IMG/VR virus record: IMGVR_UViG_3300048035_000179
Coordinates: 1-64,000 of that record
Length of the DNA stretch: 64,000 nucleotides
DNA from: a virus
Direction: 5' to 3' (one strand)
A program made the position numbers and the translations under genes. The notes beneath the pieces were generated by a model. It did not search any database and had not been told where the DNA came from. It saw only the letters and a list, made by a program, of their open reading frames with translations. Below are positions 27,464-37,761 of the stretch, piece after piece. Numbering within the stretch: position 1 is the first letter of the stretch; the number at the start of each line of letters is the position of its first letter.

Positions 27464-28522
27464 TTACTCTTCTGCGAAATAGAGATAAGTATCATCTATA
27501 TTTCCGCCTCCATTTTGATTGTTTTTAAATGAAATAATATTATACTGATTACCACCTGGATATCCATTCAAAGTAAACGATGATGATGGGAAAGAACCAG
27601 TTCTCCAACCAGTCCCGTTAAAAGCAACTTCAGTTCCTGCACTACTATTTGTTTGATATATTGTGTTTCCTATAGCCCAAGCACTTCCTGCACACTGATG
27701 AATGTAAGCAGTACTCCAAGAAGAACTATTATATCTTTGACTATACCCATGATTCCAAGCACTTACAGCAGAAGCATATTGGTAGGCAGTTGAAGAGGCA
27801 CTTCCTAATAACGGTACAGCATACATTGTTCCATTATAAGAACAAGATCCATTAACATAGAACTGATCAAATGAAGCAGATCTTGAAGCGGATGAATTTG
27901 GGGTTGATCCAAAATATATTGTTAAATCTGACCCAGAATTAAGTGTTCCTGTAAATGTTTGGTATCCTGTTGAAGTGTGTGTATGGACTAATGTTTGATT
28001 TATTAAAGTGTAACCTGTTGTTGAGGTTTGAGTTCCTTTATATATTTTTAATTCACACTGATCGCTATACTGCCTATAAACTCTTATATTATAAGTTACT
28101 GAACTACTAGAATTGTTTCTATATCTACCAAACCTTGAAAGATAACCAAACCCACTCCCTCCCCCTGGGTTTACTGCTCCTGTTGCACCTGCAATTGCGG
28201 TTGCACTACTACAGCCTGTTTGTGAACCTGGGGTCATAAAAGTACTATCTATAATTAATAAACATTTACCTGTTGAACCTGAAGCATCGTGATCGTAACC
28301 ATACCACTCACTCATAGCGTGAGGAGCCACTGTGTCTGGTTTATTTGCAGAATTATTATTAGTAGGAGGGTATTCTTCACTATTACCATAAGCATCACCA
28401 CTTAGAGCCATGTCGGTAAGACTGTAAGGTCCGCTACCATCATCACCATCATTATAGTCGTTACTAAGTTTTTCATTACCTATAGAAAATAGGCTTAAAG
28501 TTCCACTACTAGGTACTGCCAT
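27464..28522 (-). CDS. tail fibre / adhesin-like protein, 352 aa
   Basis: It starts MAVPSSGTLSLFSIGNEKLS and has APHAMSEWYGYDHD near residue 87, an arrangement I associate with short phage structural proteins that begin AVPSSG. The rest is extremely Ser/Thr/Asn/Gly/Tyr-rich beta structure. Located between the glycosyltransferase and the fibre genes, it is probably a distal appendage or receptor-binding protein. Its serine/threonine surface would be a reasonable target for the adjacent glycosyltransferase (inference). Confidence 0.6.
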   Translation of the reverse strand: MAVPSSGTLSLFSIGNEKLSNDYNDGDDGSGPYSLTDMALSGDAYGNSEEYPPTNNNSANKPDTVAPHAMSEWYGYDHDASGSTGKCLLIIDSTFMTPGSQTGCSSATAIAGATGAVNPGGGSGFGYLSRFGRYRNNSSSSVTYNIRVYRQYSDQCELKIYKGTQTSTTGYTLINQTLVHTHTSTGYQTFTGTLNSGSDLTIYFGSTPNSSASRSASFDQFYVNGSCSYNGTMYAVPLLGSASSTAYQYASAVSAWNHGYSQRYNSSSWSTAYIHQCAGSAWAIGNTIYQTNSSAGTEVAFNGTGWRTGSFPSSSFTLNGYPGGNQYNIISFKNNQNGGGNIDDTYLYFAEE

Positions 28523-28918
28523 TTATTCATCGTTTTGTGCGTTCTGAGCATCTATTTCCTCTTGACCTGGAGGTAATGCCTCCCAAGGCATTATATCAGG
28601 CTTTACGTATTTTTGCTGTTCAATTATATTTATTTGATTATCTAAAACCCTATAAACCCTTAACTCTTCTTCTTCAGGTAGCCTACACCAATCCTGAGCC
28701 ATCTCATAAGTAACGTCACTGTAATCAATATAAGACTCTGTACTTGGTGACCCCATCATTTTGACCCCTGTGAAATTTGTTACAGTTCCTGTTTCTGATG
28801 TAGCCTCATATCTCCAATCTACCTTTGTAATAACATTGATTAGTTCTGATTCTTCATCAATATTTTGTACAGGTTGCACATAAATTTGATCAATTAATAA
28901 TAAGTAAGTATTCGCCAT
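28523..28918 (-). CDS. fibre-associated protein, 131 aa
   Basis: The N-terminal strands (YLLLIDQIYVQPV, VITKVDWRYEATSETG) are followed by an acidic C-terminal tail (LPPGQEEIDAQNAQN). Small proteins with this VDWRY...G.VTNF layout sit beside fibres in many marine phages, where they are thought to assist fibre assembly. It lies 1 nt from the 352-aa gene and 5 nt from the S74 fibre gene. No function is demonstrated. Confidence 0.5.
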   Translation of the reverse strand: MANTYLLLIDQIYVQPVQNIDEESELINVITKVDWRYEATSETGTVTNFTGVKMMGSPSTESYIDYSDVTYEMAQDWCRLPEEEELRVYRVLDNQINIIEQQKYVKPDIMPWEALPPGQEEIDAQNAQNDE

Positions 28919-28923
28919 AATTT

Positions 28924-31900
28924 CTATTTTTTACATTTACATGACTTTGCATTATACATAGCCATTTGGGATTTTAATTCATCTATTTGTTTTTGCTGTT
29001 CTTTCATCGCACCAATTAATGTAGAAACTAAGTGTTCGTAATCAACTTGCTTATACTCTTCACCTTCTGTTTTTTCATCATGATGTCTAGACTGTAATCT
29101 AACTACTTCAGGCACAACTTCTTCAACCTCTTGAGCAATAAGACCAATTTCTTTTACTCCCTCTCTAGGTCCTTCTTTCCATGTGTACTCTACAGGATTT
29201 AAAGATAATATCTTATCTAGGTTGTTCTCTGTTTTTTTAATATTGGTTTTTAACCTTCTATCAGAAAAACTGTAGTATGCAACAACATCACCTGCCATTC
29301 TAAGAACCCCTGCGGAGGAAACAGTACCACAATAACCACTGTTACCTGTACCAAAATATATGTTTGTTGATGCTCCGTAGTAATAATTTAAATAAAGAGC
29401 ATTACCATCAGCCGAATCAATATGTAGATTACCATTTGTTGTTGCTAATCTAGATTTTTTGTTAGCAGTAGAACCATGTAAATATAAATATCTATTACCA
29501 GTATCCGCTGCGGTTCCTATATTTAAACTACCACATATAGTTGAGTCTGCTTTAGTACCGTAAGAAATATTCATTCCTCCATAAGTAGATAGACCTTTAT
29601 CTGGTGTATCAGTTTGTCCTTGACCCCATCCGCTTGGGTGACCTATACCTACTTTGTTATATAAATGAATATATTCATTAGTATTAGCACCTCTTGCACC
29701 TTTTAAGCCTATAGACTCAGCGGCTGTAAATGATACTTTATGAGTTGCTGTGTCAGTAGCGTCACTTCTTATAAATGAAGCAGCATGCAATCCATCAACC
29801 TTATCTGCGTCAAGATTACCTCCACTACCTAAAGTAAAATTATGTGAAGTCCATACATTTGTCCATGGATTCCAACCTTGACAACAATCTCTTAAAGATC
29901 TAATTTTTAATGGTGTAGTTGATGCACTAACCCAATCAATAGAAAGTTCGAAACCTTGACCAGTAGTTGACATAAACTGTGCTGTAGTGTCATATGTGTG
30001 AGGTCTGTTTGCTCCTGTACTATAACCTTCATAAATAGTAAGACCCGCCCCATAGTTATCTCTATAGTCGCCACTTGTACCACCGCTTGCAATATAATCT
30101 TGATTATTTAAAACCCTTACGAGTTGAGAACCTGAAGGTATTGTAGGTTCACCTGTCAAGTTAGTGTAAGCCATAGTACCTAACTCAGTATAAGTAGGTT
30201 TATGACCTTCAGAATATAATGCATGACCATTATGCCTTAAATGACTACTCGCATGAGTAGAAAAAGCAATACCATCATTAGCGTCATTCATTGAACTAAT
30301 TAATAACACAGATCCTGAGTGTCCACCTTGATTAGTATCGTGTTTAATGAAGGCATTGTCACTATTGTCTCCAGTTCCTTCTTTATCCCAACCTGTCCAA
30401 AAAATACCAAAATCTTCACTACTAGTTTGTGATACATTATGTGTAAATTCTAGATTACCTTTAAGCATAGCACCATCTTCATTCATACTGAAGATTTTTT
30501 GATCCATTAAATAGAAAGCAATACCATTTACAGCATCTTGCCCATCAATATCACCAATATCTATCTGACCTCCTGAACCCTCTATAAAAGCATTTTCATA
30601 TAATTCTAAACGGTTTTCATCAAGGTCAATGTCACCATTCATAGTACCACCTACTAACTTTAAATAGGTAGTATCGTGATTATGAGTGCTCGGAGGAAAC
30701 GTAGAAGGTTTGTTTAAAATAAATGCATCACTAGTAGTAGTGGTTTCATTCCAATCAGCCTGAACATTTACTTCAGCATTATCAGCAACTCCTGTAGCAG
30801 TTGAATACCCTGCGGCTGTATGCGTTCTATTAGTAAAAGCATTTAAGTTACTAGGTTCTGTCGACTGATCAGTTGTGGTATTTTCATCATACCAAGTAAC
30901 TGTAGGGCTCGCTTCATTTGTACTATCCTTTCTTATGTAATCAAACTCTCTCCAAGCATTTGTTTTTACCCATATTTCTACAGTGTCACTAGATATAGTG
31001 TATTTTATCCAACCATTTGTATTTTCTAAAGTTTGAGTTGGATTAAAATCCTCATACCATGCACCATAAACGACTGCTGTGGTGTTGTTACTGCTACTAA
31101 CATGTATTCCTGCTGTACCAGAAGCGTATCTTCCTGTCCAATCAAAAGTAGCATTATAATCAACGAAACTTGATGGGACAACTATAGTCGCAAGTTTATG
31201 ATACCTCACTGATCCACTATTTCCATATCCGACTCTAATCCAGTTTGCTCGATAGTTTGTTTTTAAATAAACTCCATCATGTGCTCCATAATTTGGAGGT
31301 ATAGTAGGTTTATTTAAAATCTGTGAATCTCCACTGGTTGAATTCCAGTCAGCGTTAACATTTGCTTCAGCATCTGTTGGAGCAAAAGTTGTAGGAAGAG
31401 CAGAGATATCTACTCCATCAACTGTTCCTGATACTGTTATATTTCCCGCAACATCTATATTATCTAAGAAATAAACATCTTTATCATGATTTATATACAT
31501 AGCCGCCTTAGAACCTGTAGCATATGAATCAGTTGTAGAAAAATACATCTTAGTACCATAACTACCATCTGATCTAATATATATACCTGCTTGTGCATTT
31601 GTACCATTAGAAGCATCAGAAGCACCAAATGTTATTGCCCCACCTCCATGATCTGTACTTATTTCAGGGTCAATATGTAATGATCCAGTAGATTTACCCT
31701 GTGTTGTAGCACTCCAAACATTCCCATTTTTTATACCTATTTGACCTGAAAAATCCCCACCGTTTGCAGCAGATACAAAGTCTGTTTGGTTTACTACTGT
31801 ACTAGAAGCAGCATCAGTTATACCATACCCTGCTAAAGTTGTTGGTGTTGTTGCTATTTCAGCAAATGTAGGTTTATGACCTTCGTGATATACTTGTTTC

Positions 31901-33225
31901 CAAGAATTTTCAGTACCATTACTAATAGTTCTAACATACATGTTAGCACTAGTAGAATTTGAAATAACAATTTGACCACTATAATTATAACTAGAGGTAT
32001 TAGATACATGAGGTAAAGTTAATCCCCAATACCAACCTGTTGAAGGAGTCCAATCTGCACCATTTGCATCCCAACCACTAAAACTATATTGAGAAAACTC
32101 AGTTGAATCCCAACTGTCCGCTGCTGTTGAAACATCTGACTTTGGATATCTACCATCGTGATTATGTGAACTAGGCGGGAACGTACTAGGTTTGTTTAAA
32201 ATAAATGCATCACTAGTCGTGGTAGTCTCTGTCCAATCTGCTTGTACATTTGCTTCTGCATCTGTTGGAGCAAAAGATGTTGGTAATCCAGATATGTCTA
32301 CTCCATCAACTGTGGCATTTGCTGCCATTACAATATTACCTGCAAAAGTTGCGCTTTGGTCTGGTTTTAAAGTTAGCGTTAAATCCTCGTCTGTTGTTCC
32401 GTCTGCGTTAGAAGTATAAAACCTCATTTCTTGGTTGTAACCACCAGTATTAGCGGTTCTTATACTACCTAGTAAATCACTACCGTTAGATGTTATTCCT
32501 CTTAGCAACACCGACTCTTGGTTTGTAGAGTTTGTACCAACAATATTTACTGTACCTGCAAAAGTTGCATTACCTGAATTATCAATATTAAAAGTTTCTG
32601 TTGTGCTTCCTGCACTATTATCATACCATTGAAATTGTAATTTATTACCACCTGATCCTCTTACTATATAAATGTCATTAGCATCGGTAAATGAGTTTGT
32701 GTCTGTAAACCCTAGTGTTGGTCTTGATGAATTTATATATATACTAGCATCTCCGCTGTTTGAGGTTGATGTAATGTTGCCCGCAGTTATACCACCTGTT
32801 GTTATAGTAAGATCTGCGTCTATGGTAACTGCACCATTAAAATAACTTGTTCCATCATTGTAGAAATCATAACTAGCATGAACATCAGTTGACTTTACAG
32901 CAAACTTTCCTGAAGCATTACCAGAAGTCATTTTTGCATGGTCTGTAATTACCAAACTATCAGAAAAGGTCCATCTAGTGTTAGCCTCATCCCATATTAA
33001 TGTTGCGTTAGATCCTGCAATAGTAATTCCTGCACCTTGACTAGATGCTTCATTGCCACCATAATTTAGTGTTATATTTTTATCCTCTACATCTAATGTA
33101 GCGGTGTTAATAGTAGTTTGGCTACCGTTGACAAATAAATCACCGCCAACAGTAACGTCTCCGTTACTTGTATAAGTATCAGATGTAACTAATAAATGTC
33201 TTTTTGATGATGTAACTGTAGCCAT
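28924..33225 (-). CDS. large tail fibre with S74 self-cleaving chaperone domain
   Basis: 1433 residues. The body is beta-helix-like, with three copies of a module of the type EANVQADWTETTTTSDAFIL ending in an HNHDGRY-like metal-binding turn (near 32.2, 31.35 and 30.7 kb). The C terminus from about 1318 is an intramolecular chaperone of the S74 family. The Ser-Lys dyad S1321/K1326 (SDRRLK) is intact, as is IGLIAQEVEEVVPEVV, followed by a coiled coil and a Cys/Lys tail. The domain trimerises the fibre and then cuts itself off before S1321. It shares its repeats with the fibre gene at 35177. Confidence 0.85.
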   Translation of the reverse strand: MATVTSSKRHLLVTSDTYTSNGDVTVGGDLFVNGSQTTINTATLDVEDKNITLNYGGNEASSQGAGITIAGSNATLIWDEANTRWTFSDSLVITDHAKMTSGNASGKFAVKSTDVHASYDFYNDGTSYFNGAVTIDADLTITTGGITAGNITSTSNSGDASIYINSSRPTLGFTDTNSFTDANDIYIVRGSGGNKLQFQWYDNSAGSTTETFNIDNSGNATFAGTVNIVGTNSTNQESVLLRGITSNGSDLLGSIRTANTGGYNQEMRFYTSNADGTTDEDLTLTLKPDQSATFAGNIVMAANATVDGVDISGLPTSFAPTDAEANVQADWTETTTTSDAFILNKPSTFPPSSHNHDGRYPKSDVSTAADSWDSTEFSQYSFSGWDANGADWTPSTGWYWGLTLPHVSNTSSYNYSGQIVISNSTSANMYVRTISNGTENSWKQVYHEGHKPTFAEIATTPTTLAGYGITDAASSTVVNQTDFVSAANGGDFSGQIGIKNGNVWSATTQGKSTGSLHIDPEISTDHGGGAITFGASDASNGTNAQAGIYIRSDGSYGTKMYFSTTDSYATGSKAAMYINHDKDVYFLDNIDVAGNITVSGTVDGVDISALPTTFAPTDAEANVNADWNSTSGDSQILNKPTIPPNYGAHDGVYLKTNYRANWIRVGYGNSGSVRYHKLATIVVPSSFVDYNATFDWTGRYASGTAGIHVSSSNNTTAVVYGAWYEDFNPTQTLENTNGWIKYTISSDTVEIWVKTNAWREFDYIRKDSTNEASPTVTWYDENTTTDQSTEPSNLNAFTNRTHTAAGYSTATGVADNAEVNVQADWNETTTTSDAFILNKPSTFPPSTHNHDTTYLKLVGGTMNGDIDLDENRLELYENAFIEGSGGQIDIGDIDGQDAVNGIAFYLMDQKIFSMNEDGAMLKGNLEFTHNVSQTSSEDFGIFWTGWDKEGTGDNSDNAFIKHDTNQGGHSGSVLLISSMNDANDGIAFSTHASSHLRHNGHALYSEGHKPTYTELGTMAYTNLTGEPTIPSGSQLVRVLNNQDYIASGGTSGDYRDNYGAGLTIYEGYSTGANRPHTYDTTAQFMSTTGQGFELSIDWVSASTTPLKIRSLRDCCQGWNPWTNVWTSHNFTLGSGGNLDADKVDGLHAASFIRSDATDTATHKVSFTAAESIGLKGARGANTNEYIHLYNKVGIGHPSGWGQGQTDTPDKGLSTYGGMNISYGTKADSTICGSLNIGTAADTGNRYLYLHGSTANKKSRLATTNGNLHIDSADGNALYLNYYYGASTNIYFGTGNSGYCGTVSSAGVLRMAGDVVAYYSFSDRRLKTNIKKTENNLDKILSLNPVEYTWKEGPREGVKEIGLIAQEVEEVVPEVVRLQSRHHDEKTEGEEYKQVDYEHLVSTLIGAMKEQQKQIDELKSQMAMYNAKSCKCKK

Positions 33226-33226
33226 A

Positions 33227-35023
33227 TTATCTTAATCTTTTACGAGTTATTTTAAATTTAATGTTTGAGTTTTTAGCAGCGTCATGCATAGATCCGTAAT
33301 CAACAGCAAGCCCTGATTTACTTTGTAAAAAAGGTGCTTTGTTTGGGTGACCTGATGCTGACACCTTAACCCTTAATTGTGTTCCTGTGGTAGAAAACAC
33401 ATGTGCTTCATTTGAGTCCTTATCATAAGTTTCCCAACTTGAGCCATTATTATTACTAACATAAACAGTCAACCCACAGTTAGAAGGTATAATAAAATCA
33501 TCTATGCCTGCAACAAAAACCATGTCTACATTAGCACTATTATCTAAAGTAAATGTACCAAAAACAACCTCCCAGTTTCCGCATAACTGTATTGGGTTTG
33601 TAGCCTCGGACCATATTCTAAAACTATGACCATCACCACCATACCCCATACGAATCCAATACTTTGTACCGTTTGCAGAAGACATTAAAACAGGATTTAT
33701 TCCATAATCCGATTGCCAACTTCTACCTCTTGCACTACCTCCGTATACACTTGATTGATCTTCTATGTAGTTACTTAATGTCCTTACATTATATATTTGA
33801 AATGTACTAAGGTCTAAAAATCCTCCATCCACTTTTCCATAACCTCTATCACCTGACATAGGAATCCAATCTCCTGCGTACCCTGGCATTTTATCCATAG
33901 GTGTGCCAGATGTTTTTTGATACTTTGTTCCAAACCTAGCAATACTATTAAGATCAATACCGTTTGTATAATTTCTTATGTAAATTCTATCTTTAACATA
34001 AGGCGGATTGCCACTAAAACAATTAGTATAATCTACTTTTAATATGTAGTCATATCCTGGAATTATAACAACATTTGGTTCATTACTAGGGTCTGGCACA
34101 AATAAACCAGACTCTCTACAGTATCCATTTTGTGTATAATCAGAATTTGTCCCTGCTACTGTATCTTCAAGATCACACCATAATGTTTCTGGTGTACTTG
34201 TAGAAGCATCAAGTATTACAGTAAAAGCACCATTACCTTCATAGTCCCAATAATAAACTCTGTCATTTACTTCGTCATATGATAAAAAGGCTCTGTAACC
34301 ATTTCTATCGTTAGCCGCAGATCCACTATATCTATCTGATCCTGCACCATCTAAAAATTCTTGATCACCTGTAGATAAATTTCTTCTAGGGAATTTTTTG
34401 TAATGTCTACTAGAATCATGCTCTGATGCATAAACCCAGTTTCCTGCTGCTACTAATCCTCCTGCATACCAATAACCAACTCTTCTTACATATCCATTTG
34501 ACCTAGAATTAGTCCCTGAAGGATCTATAAAATCTGTAGGATTTGTATGTGAAGGTCTAGCCTCTCTAATTACATTACCACTATTAGTAGTACCATCTTT
34601 AGCACCTCTATAATCAAATATAGAATACCCATATACGTTGTAACTCATCACTACCGCTTTACCTGCACTCTTTGCCATTGCTACAGATTGCATATGGTTA
34701 TATGTACTTCCTGTATCTCTATATAAAGCATTGTTGTCGTGATATAGTTTTGTCATAGACCCATCATTATTAAGTCTTCTAAACGATACACCATCGCCCC
34801 AACCCGCTGTCATTAATATATCTCCATCTATATCATATCCATTATGAAAACCAATAACCCTATCTCCTCCATCATACTCACCACTACCAGAAGACACAAT
34901 AGTATTACCTGAACCTCCTCTTTGAACAGGTCCAATAGTTGTATTATCAAACTCGTACATACCCGCACCAGTTATAGTAATAACATCACTTCTTGTAATT
35001 TTTGTATGTTTAAACTTGCCCAT
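33227..35023 (-). CDS. tail-associated beta-propeller-like protein, 598 aa
   Basis: Repeated short blades such as VGYWYAGGLVAAGNWVYA, RAFLSYDEVNDRVYYWDYEG and YDYILKVDYTN recur at roughly 50-residue spacing, suggesting a beta-propeller. The C-terminal ~120 residues look like a beta sandwich (WEVVFGTFTLDNSANVDMVF). It lies between two fibre genes and begins 14 nt inside a 55-aa gene. Probably an adhesin or tailspike. No glycosidase motif could be picked out. Confidence 0.55.
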   Translation of the reverse strand: MGKFKHTKITRSDVITITGAGMYEFDNTTIGPVQRGGSGNTIVSSGSGEYDGGDRVIGFHNGYDIDGDILMTAGWGDGVSFRRLNNDGSMTKLYHDNNALYRDTGSTYNHMQSVAMAKSAGKAVVMSYNVYGYSIFDYRGAKDGTTNSGNVIREARPSHTNPTDFIDPSGTNSRSNGYVRRVGYWYAGGLVAAGNWVYASEHDSSRHYKKFPRRNLSTGDQEFLDGAGSDRYSGSAANDRNGYRAFLSYDEVNDRVYYWDYEGNGAFTVILDASTSTPETLWCDLEDTVAGTNSDYTQNGYCRESGLFVPDPSNEPNVVIIPGYDYILKVDYTNCFSGNPPYVKDRIYIRNYTNGIDLNSIARFGTKYQKTSGTPMDKMPGYAGDWIPMSGDRGYGKVDGGFLDLSTFQIYNVRTLSNYIEDQSSVYGGSARGRSWQSDYGINPVLMSSANGTKYWIRMGYGGDGHSFRIWSEATNPIQLCGNWEVVFGTFTLDNSANVDMVFVAGIDDFIIPSNCGLTVYVSNNNGSSWETYDKDSNEAHVFSTTGTQLRVKVSASGHPNKAPFLQSKSGLAVDYGSMHDAAKNSNIKFKITRKRLR

Positions 35024-35177
35024 TTAATTCGTCTAGTTTTTTTTGTGCCTCTTCTTTACCATCTATTAATAATTTCATCAAATTTGCATCAGGGCTACCA
35101 ATAGCCTCTTCTGCTTCAATGTCTTTTGTTCTTTGGTTTACAACCCATTTCCAGTATGTCTTATTATCTCCCTTCAT
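35010..35177 (-). CDS. 55-aa small protein between fibre genes
   Basis: It starts at 35177 by sharing a base with the stop of the upstream fibre gene (TAATG) and ends inside the start of the next gene. That tight coupling is the main evidence it is real. The sequence begins MKGDNKTYWKWVVNQRTKDI and ends in a Lys/Glu helix. It has the look of a small charged assembly protein. Function unknown. Confidence 0.6.
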   Translation of the reverse strand: MKGDNKTYWKWVVNQRTKDIEAEEAIGSPDANLMKLLIDGKEEAQKKLDELNGQV

Positions 35178-37747
35178 TATGCTATTGTTGTTTCTACCCA
35201 GAATTGATGAAAGTTACCGTTATTTGCTCCACTAATCTGATACATGTAACTGGTGTTTAAACCAGAATATATTAGAGTTGCAGAAGATCTCGATAAACTA
35301 CTTTGAGTAGCGTGTTCATGTTTATATACACTGTATGCTGTAACAAACCTTACGTTTGCACTAGGCGGATCCCACTGTACATAATAAGCCTTATTTAAAT
35401 TAACTACGCTCATGTTAGTAGGTTCTAGTGGTGCTGTTACAGAGTAAGACTTACTACCTGTTAGAGGTGATGAGTATACTCCGTTTTTAACCGCATACAC
35501 TCTATATGCTTGTGTTCCTGTTGCATCAAATGAATCGTCAATTATTGACATGGTCGCCCCAAAATCAGCAGGAGGAATCACAGATATCAATCCATAATCC
35601 CCACCATCTACAGAACTAAATACTAAATAGTAATCTATATTAGTTGTTGTAGATGCTGTAAAGGTTACATTGATTGTACTGTTTACAATTGTTGTTGTAA
35701 GACCTGAAGGTGCATTAACTGTTAAAGTGTATTTTGCAGTACCTACACTTGCATCGCCTGGAAAAGTAGTTATTCCATTGTTTTGGAATCTCCACTCTTT
35801 TCTCGCTGACCATCCACCAGATAGGTTATCTGGAAATGCAAATACTTTTAGACCTCCTTCAGCACCAATGAAAACAGTTTCTTCTCCGTTATTGATGTTA
35901 CTATTCATCGTGCCTGATGTATCACCACCTGCAAGAATTATAGAATCATCATGACCAATAGTAAGTCCTCCATTTGCAGTAGTTCTTTCTAATATAGTTT
36001 GGTTATCTACTTTAAGTATTGCACCAGTATCAGGAGTAAAATCTAATGCTCCTGAGAATTGACCTCCACCAACAGGAATATATAACCCATCATGGTCTCC
36101 ATGATCAGTAGGTATTGTAGGCTTGTTCTGTATAAAAGCATCACTTGTTGTAGTGGTTTCGTTCCAGTCCGCCTGCACATTCGCTTCAGCGTCTGTGGGT
36201 GCGTGAGCAGCCTGTGAATGCGTATACGCAGTATCGTAGTTAGTTTTATTAGTTGTTGTTAATTGATCTGTAGTCCATACCTGTGCCCAGTCTGTTTGCC
36301 AAGTTCCATTCTTCTTACTTTTTATATGTAGAGTTCTGTTATGGAAATCTTGAAAAGACGCTGTCGCCCAAAAAGATGAATCCCAGTATTTTATTGTAAG
36401 CAATCCATCTGCTGCCCCTGTAGGTTCATCGTCAGCCTCACTTACATCCCAGATATAAACACCTGATGTAGTAATTGTATCAAGGTCGTCTGAGTACCTT
36501 GCGTGTGTTCTTAAGTATCTTCCATCGTGATTATGAGTACTCGGAGGAAACGTAGAAGGTTTATTTTTAATATAAGCATCATCTGTGTCAGTAGTCTCTG
36601 TCCAATCTGCTTGAACGTTTGCCTCGGCATCCGTAGGTGCATAAGAAGTAGGAATGTTATCTGCTGTTACATTTCCTGAAACAGTAAGATTTGCATTTCC
36701 ATTACTAGCAGGTTTTAAAACCATTGCATCATAAAGAGTACTTCCTGAAGGTGTAAATCTCCATCTCCACCAATCATTATTATTGTCATCAGTTAAATTA
36801 AAATCAAAGTAAGTATGCGTACCATCTATAGTTGTTGTTATAGATGCAGAATCTGATGATTGTGCAGCAAATGTCAAGTTTGTAACTCCTGTTAACGAAG
36901 TATGGTTGTGAGCACTTGGTGCAAACGTAGTAGGTTTATTTTTTATATAAGCATCATCAGTGACAGTAGTCTCTGTCCAATCTGCTTGTACATTTGCTTC
37001 TGCATCTGTAGGAGCGTGGGTTGCTTGACTATGATCGTATGCGGTTTTCCAATCAGTAGAGTCACCATCTGATCCTGTTGAAATTGTACCTACAGAATGT
37101 AAAGATGTGTCAGTACTTCTATTCCAATAACCTACTAATGTAGAAGTGCTTGAAATTAATCCCCAATACTCAAAACGATCACTCGCTCCATTGTATCTAA
37201 CTTTAAAATTTTCATAACCATCTAATTCAGCAAAAACAATTTCTCCATTAGGAGTTCCGTTTGCTCCTGAGTTGTCATAAAATGTTAGTTTAGGGTCTGT
37301 TTTTTTTATCTCTATATCCCCTGTAACATCTCCTCCACCTATAGGTAAATATAACCCATCGTGATCGCCCCATCCATATGCTGTGTTCCAATTAGTAACA
37401 TTAGTTGTACTAAAATGCGAATCATTCCATAATCTACTGTAATCTCCAAAAGTTTCTGAAGCGTTAGCAGATCTAATAAATAAATCGTTTGTATTGGTAG
37501 ATAACGCTAACTGAGTATAGTAATTACCTGTATGTGTTTGAAAAGAAAGTATACCTACTCCATTGTGAGATCCCGCAGGCTTAGTTCCTGCACCCCAACT
37601 ACCATCTGTTGGAGAAAGTATATAAGAGCCTAAAGCATCATTATCGAATCCTGTTGCTCCATTGCCTGATGCTCGTTCTATTGTAAGACCCTTTAGGTTT
37701 ATTTCACCCGCAGGTATTTTAATTCCATTTAAGAATTCTAATGCCAT
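35177..37747 (-). CDS. tail fibre protein with ADW/HNH-type repeats, 856 aa
   Basis: It starts MALEFLNGIKIPAGEINLKG. It carries three copies of the EANVQADW...KNKPTTFAP module (near 37.0, 36.6 and 36.15 kb) and two DHDGLY(L/I)P(I/V)GGG segments. The C-terminal ~200 residues form two FN3-like domains (APSGLTTTIVNSTINVTFTA; LEPTNMSVVNLNKAYYVQWD). The repeats are close to those in the S74 fibre, so the two genes probably exchange or duplicate segments. A trimeric fibre is expected. Confidence 0.75.
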   Translation of the reverse strand: MALEFLNGIKIPAGEINLKGLTIERASGNGATGFDNDALGSYILSPTDGSWGAGTKPAGSHNGVGILSFQTHTGNYYTQLALSTNTNDLFIRSANASETFGDYSRLWNDSHFSTTNVTNWNTAYGWGDHDGLYLPIGGGDVTGDIEIKKTDPKLTFYDNSGANGTPNGEIVFAELDGYENFKVRYNGASDRFEYWGLISSTSTLVGYWNRSTDTSLHSVGTISTGSDGDSTDWKTAYDHSQATHAPTDAEANVQADWTETTVTDDAYIKNKPTTFAPSAHNHTSLTGVTNLTFAAQSSDSASITTTIDGTHTYFDFNLTDDNNNDWWRWRFTPSGSTLYDAMVLKPASNGNANLTVSGNVTADNIPTSYAPTDAEANVQADWTETTDTDDAYIKNKPSTFPPSTHNHDGRYLRTHARYSDDLDTITTSGVYIWDVSEADDEPTGAADGLLTIKYWDSSFWATASFQDFHNRTLHIKSKKNGTWQTDWAQVWTTDQLTTTNKTNYDTAYTHSQAAHAPTDAEANVQADWNETTTTSDAFIQNKPTIPTDHGDHDGLYIPVGGGQFSGALDFTPDTGAILKVDNQTILERTTANGGLTIGHDDSIILAGGDTSGTMNSNINNGEETVFIGAEGGLKVFAFPDNLSGGWSARKEWRFQNNGITTFPGDASVGTAKYTLTVNAPSGLTTTIVNSTINVTFTASTTTNIDYYLVFSSVDGGDYGLISVIPPADFGATMSIIDDSFDATGTQAYRVYAVKNGVYSSPLTGSKSYSVTAPLEPTNMSVVNLNKAYYVQWDPPSANVRFVTAYSVYKHEHATQSSLSRSSATLIYSGLNTSYMYQISGANNGNFHQFWVETTIA

Positions 37748-37761
37748 GTTCTGCTATTTTT

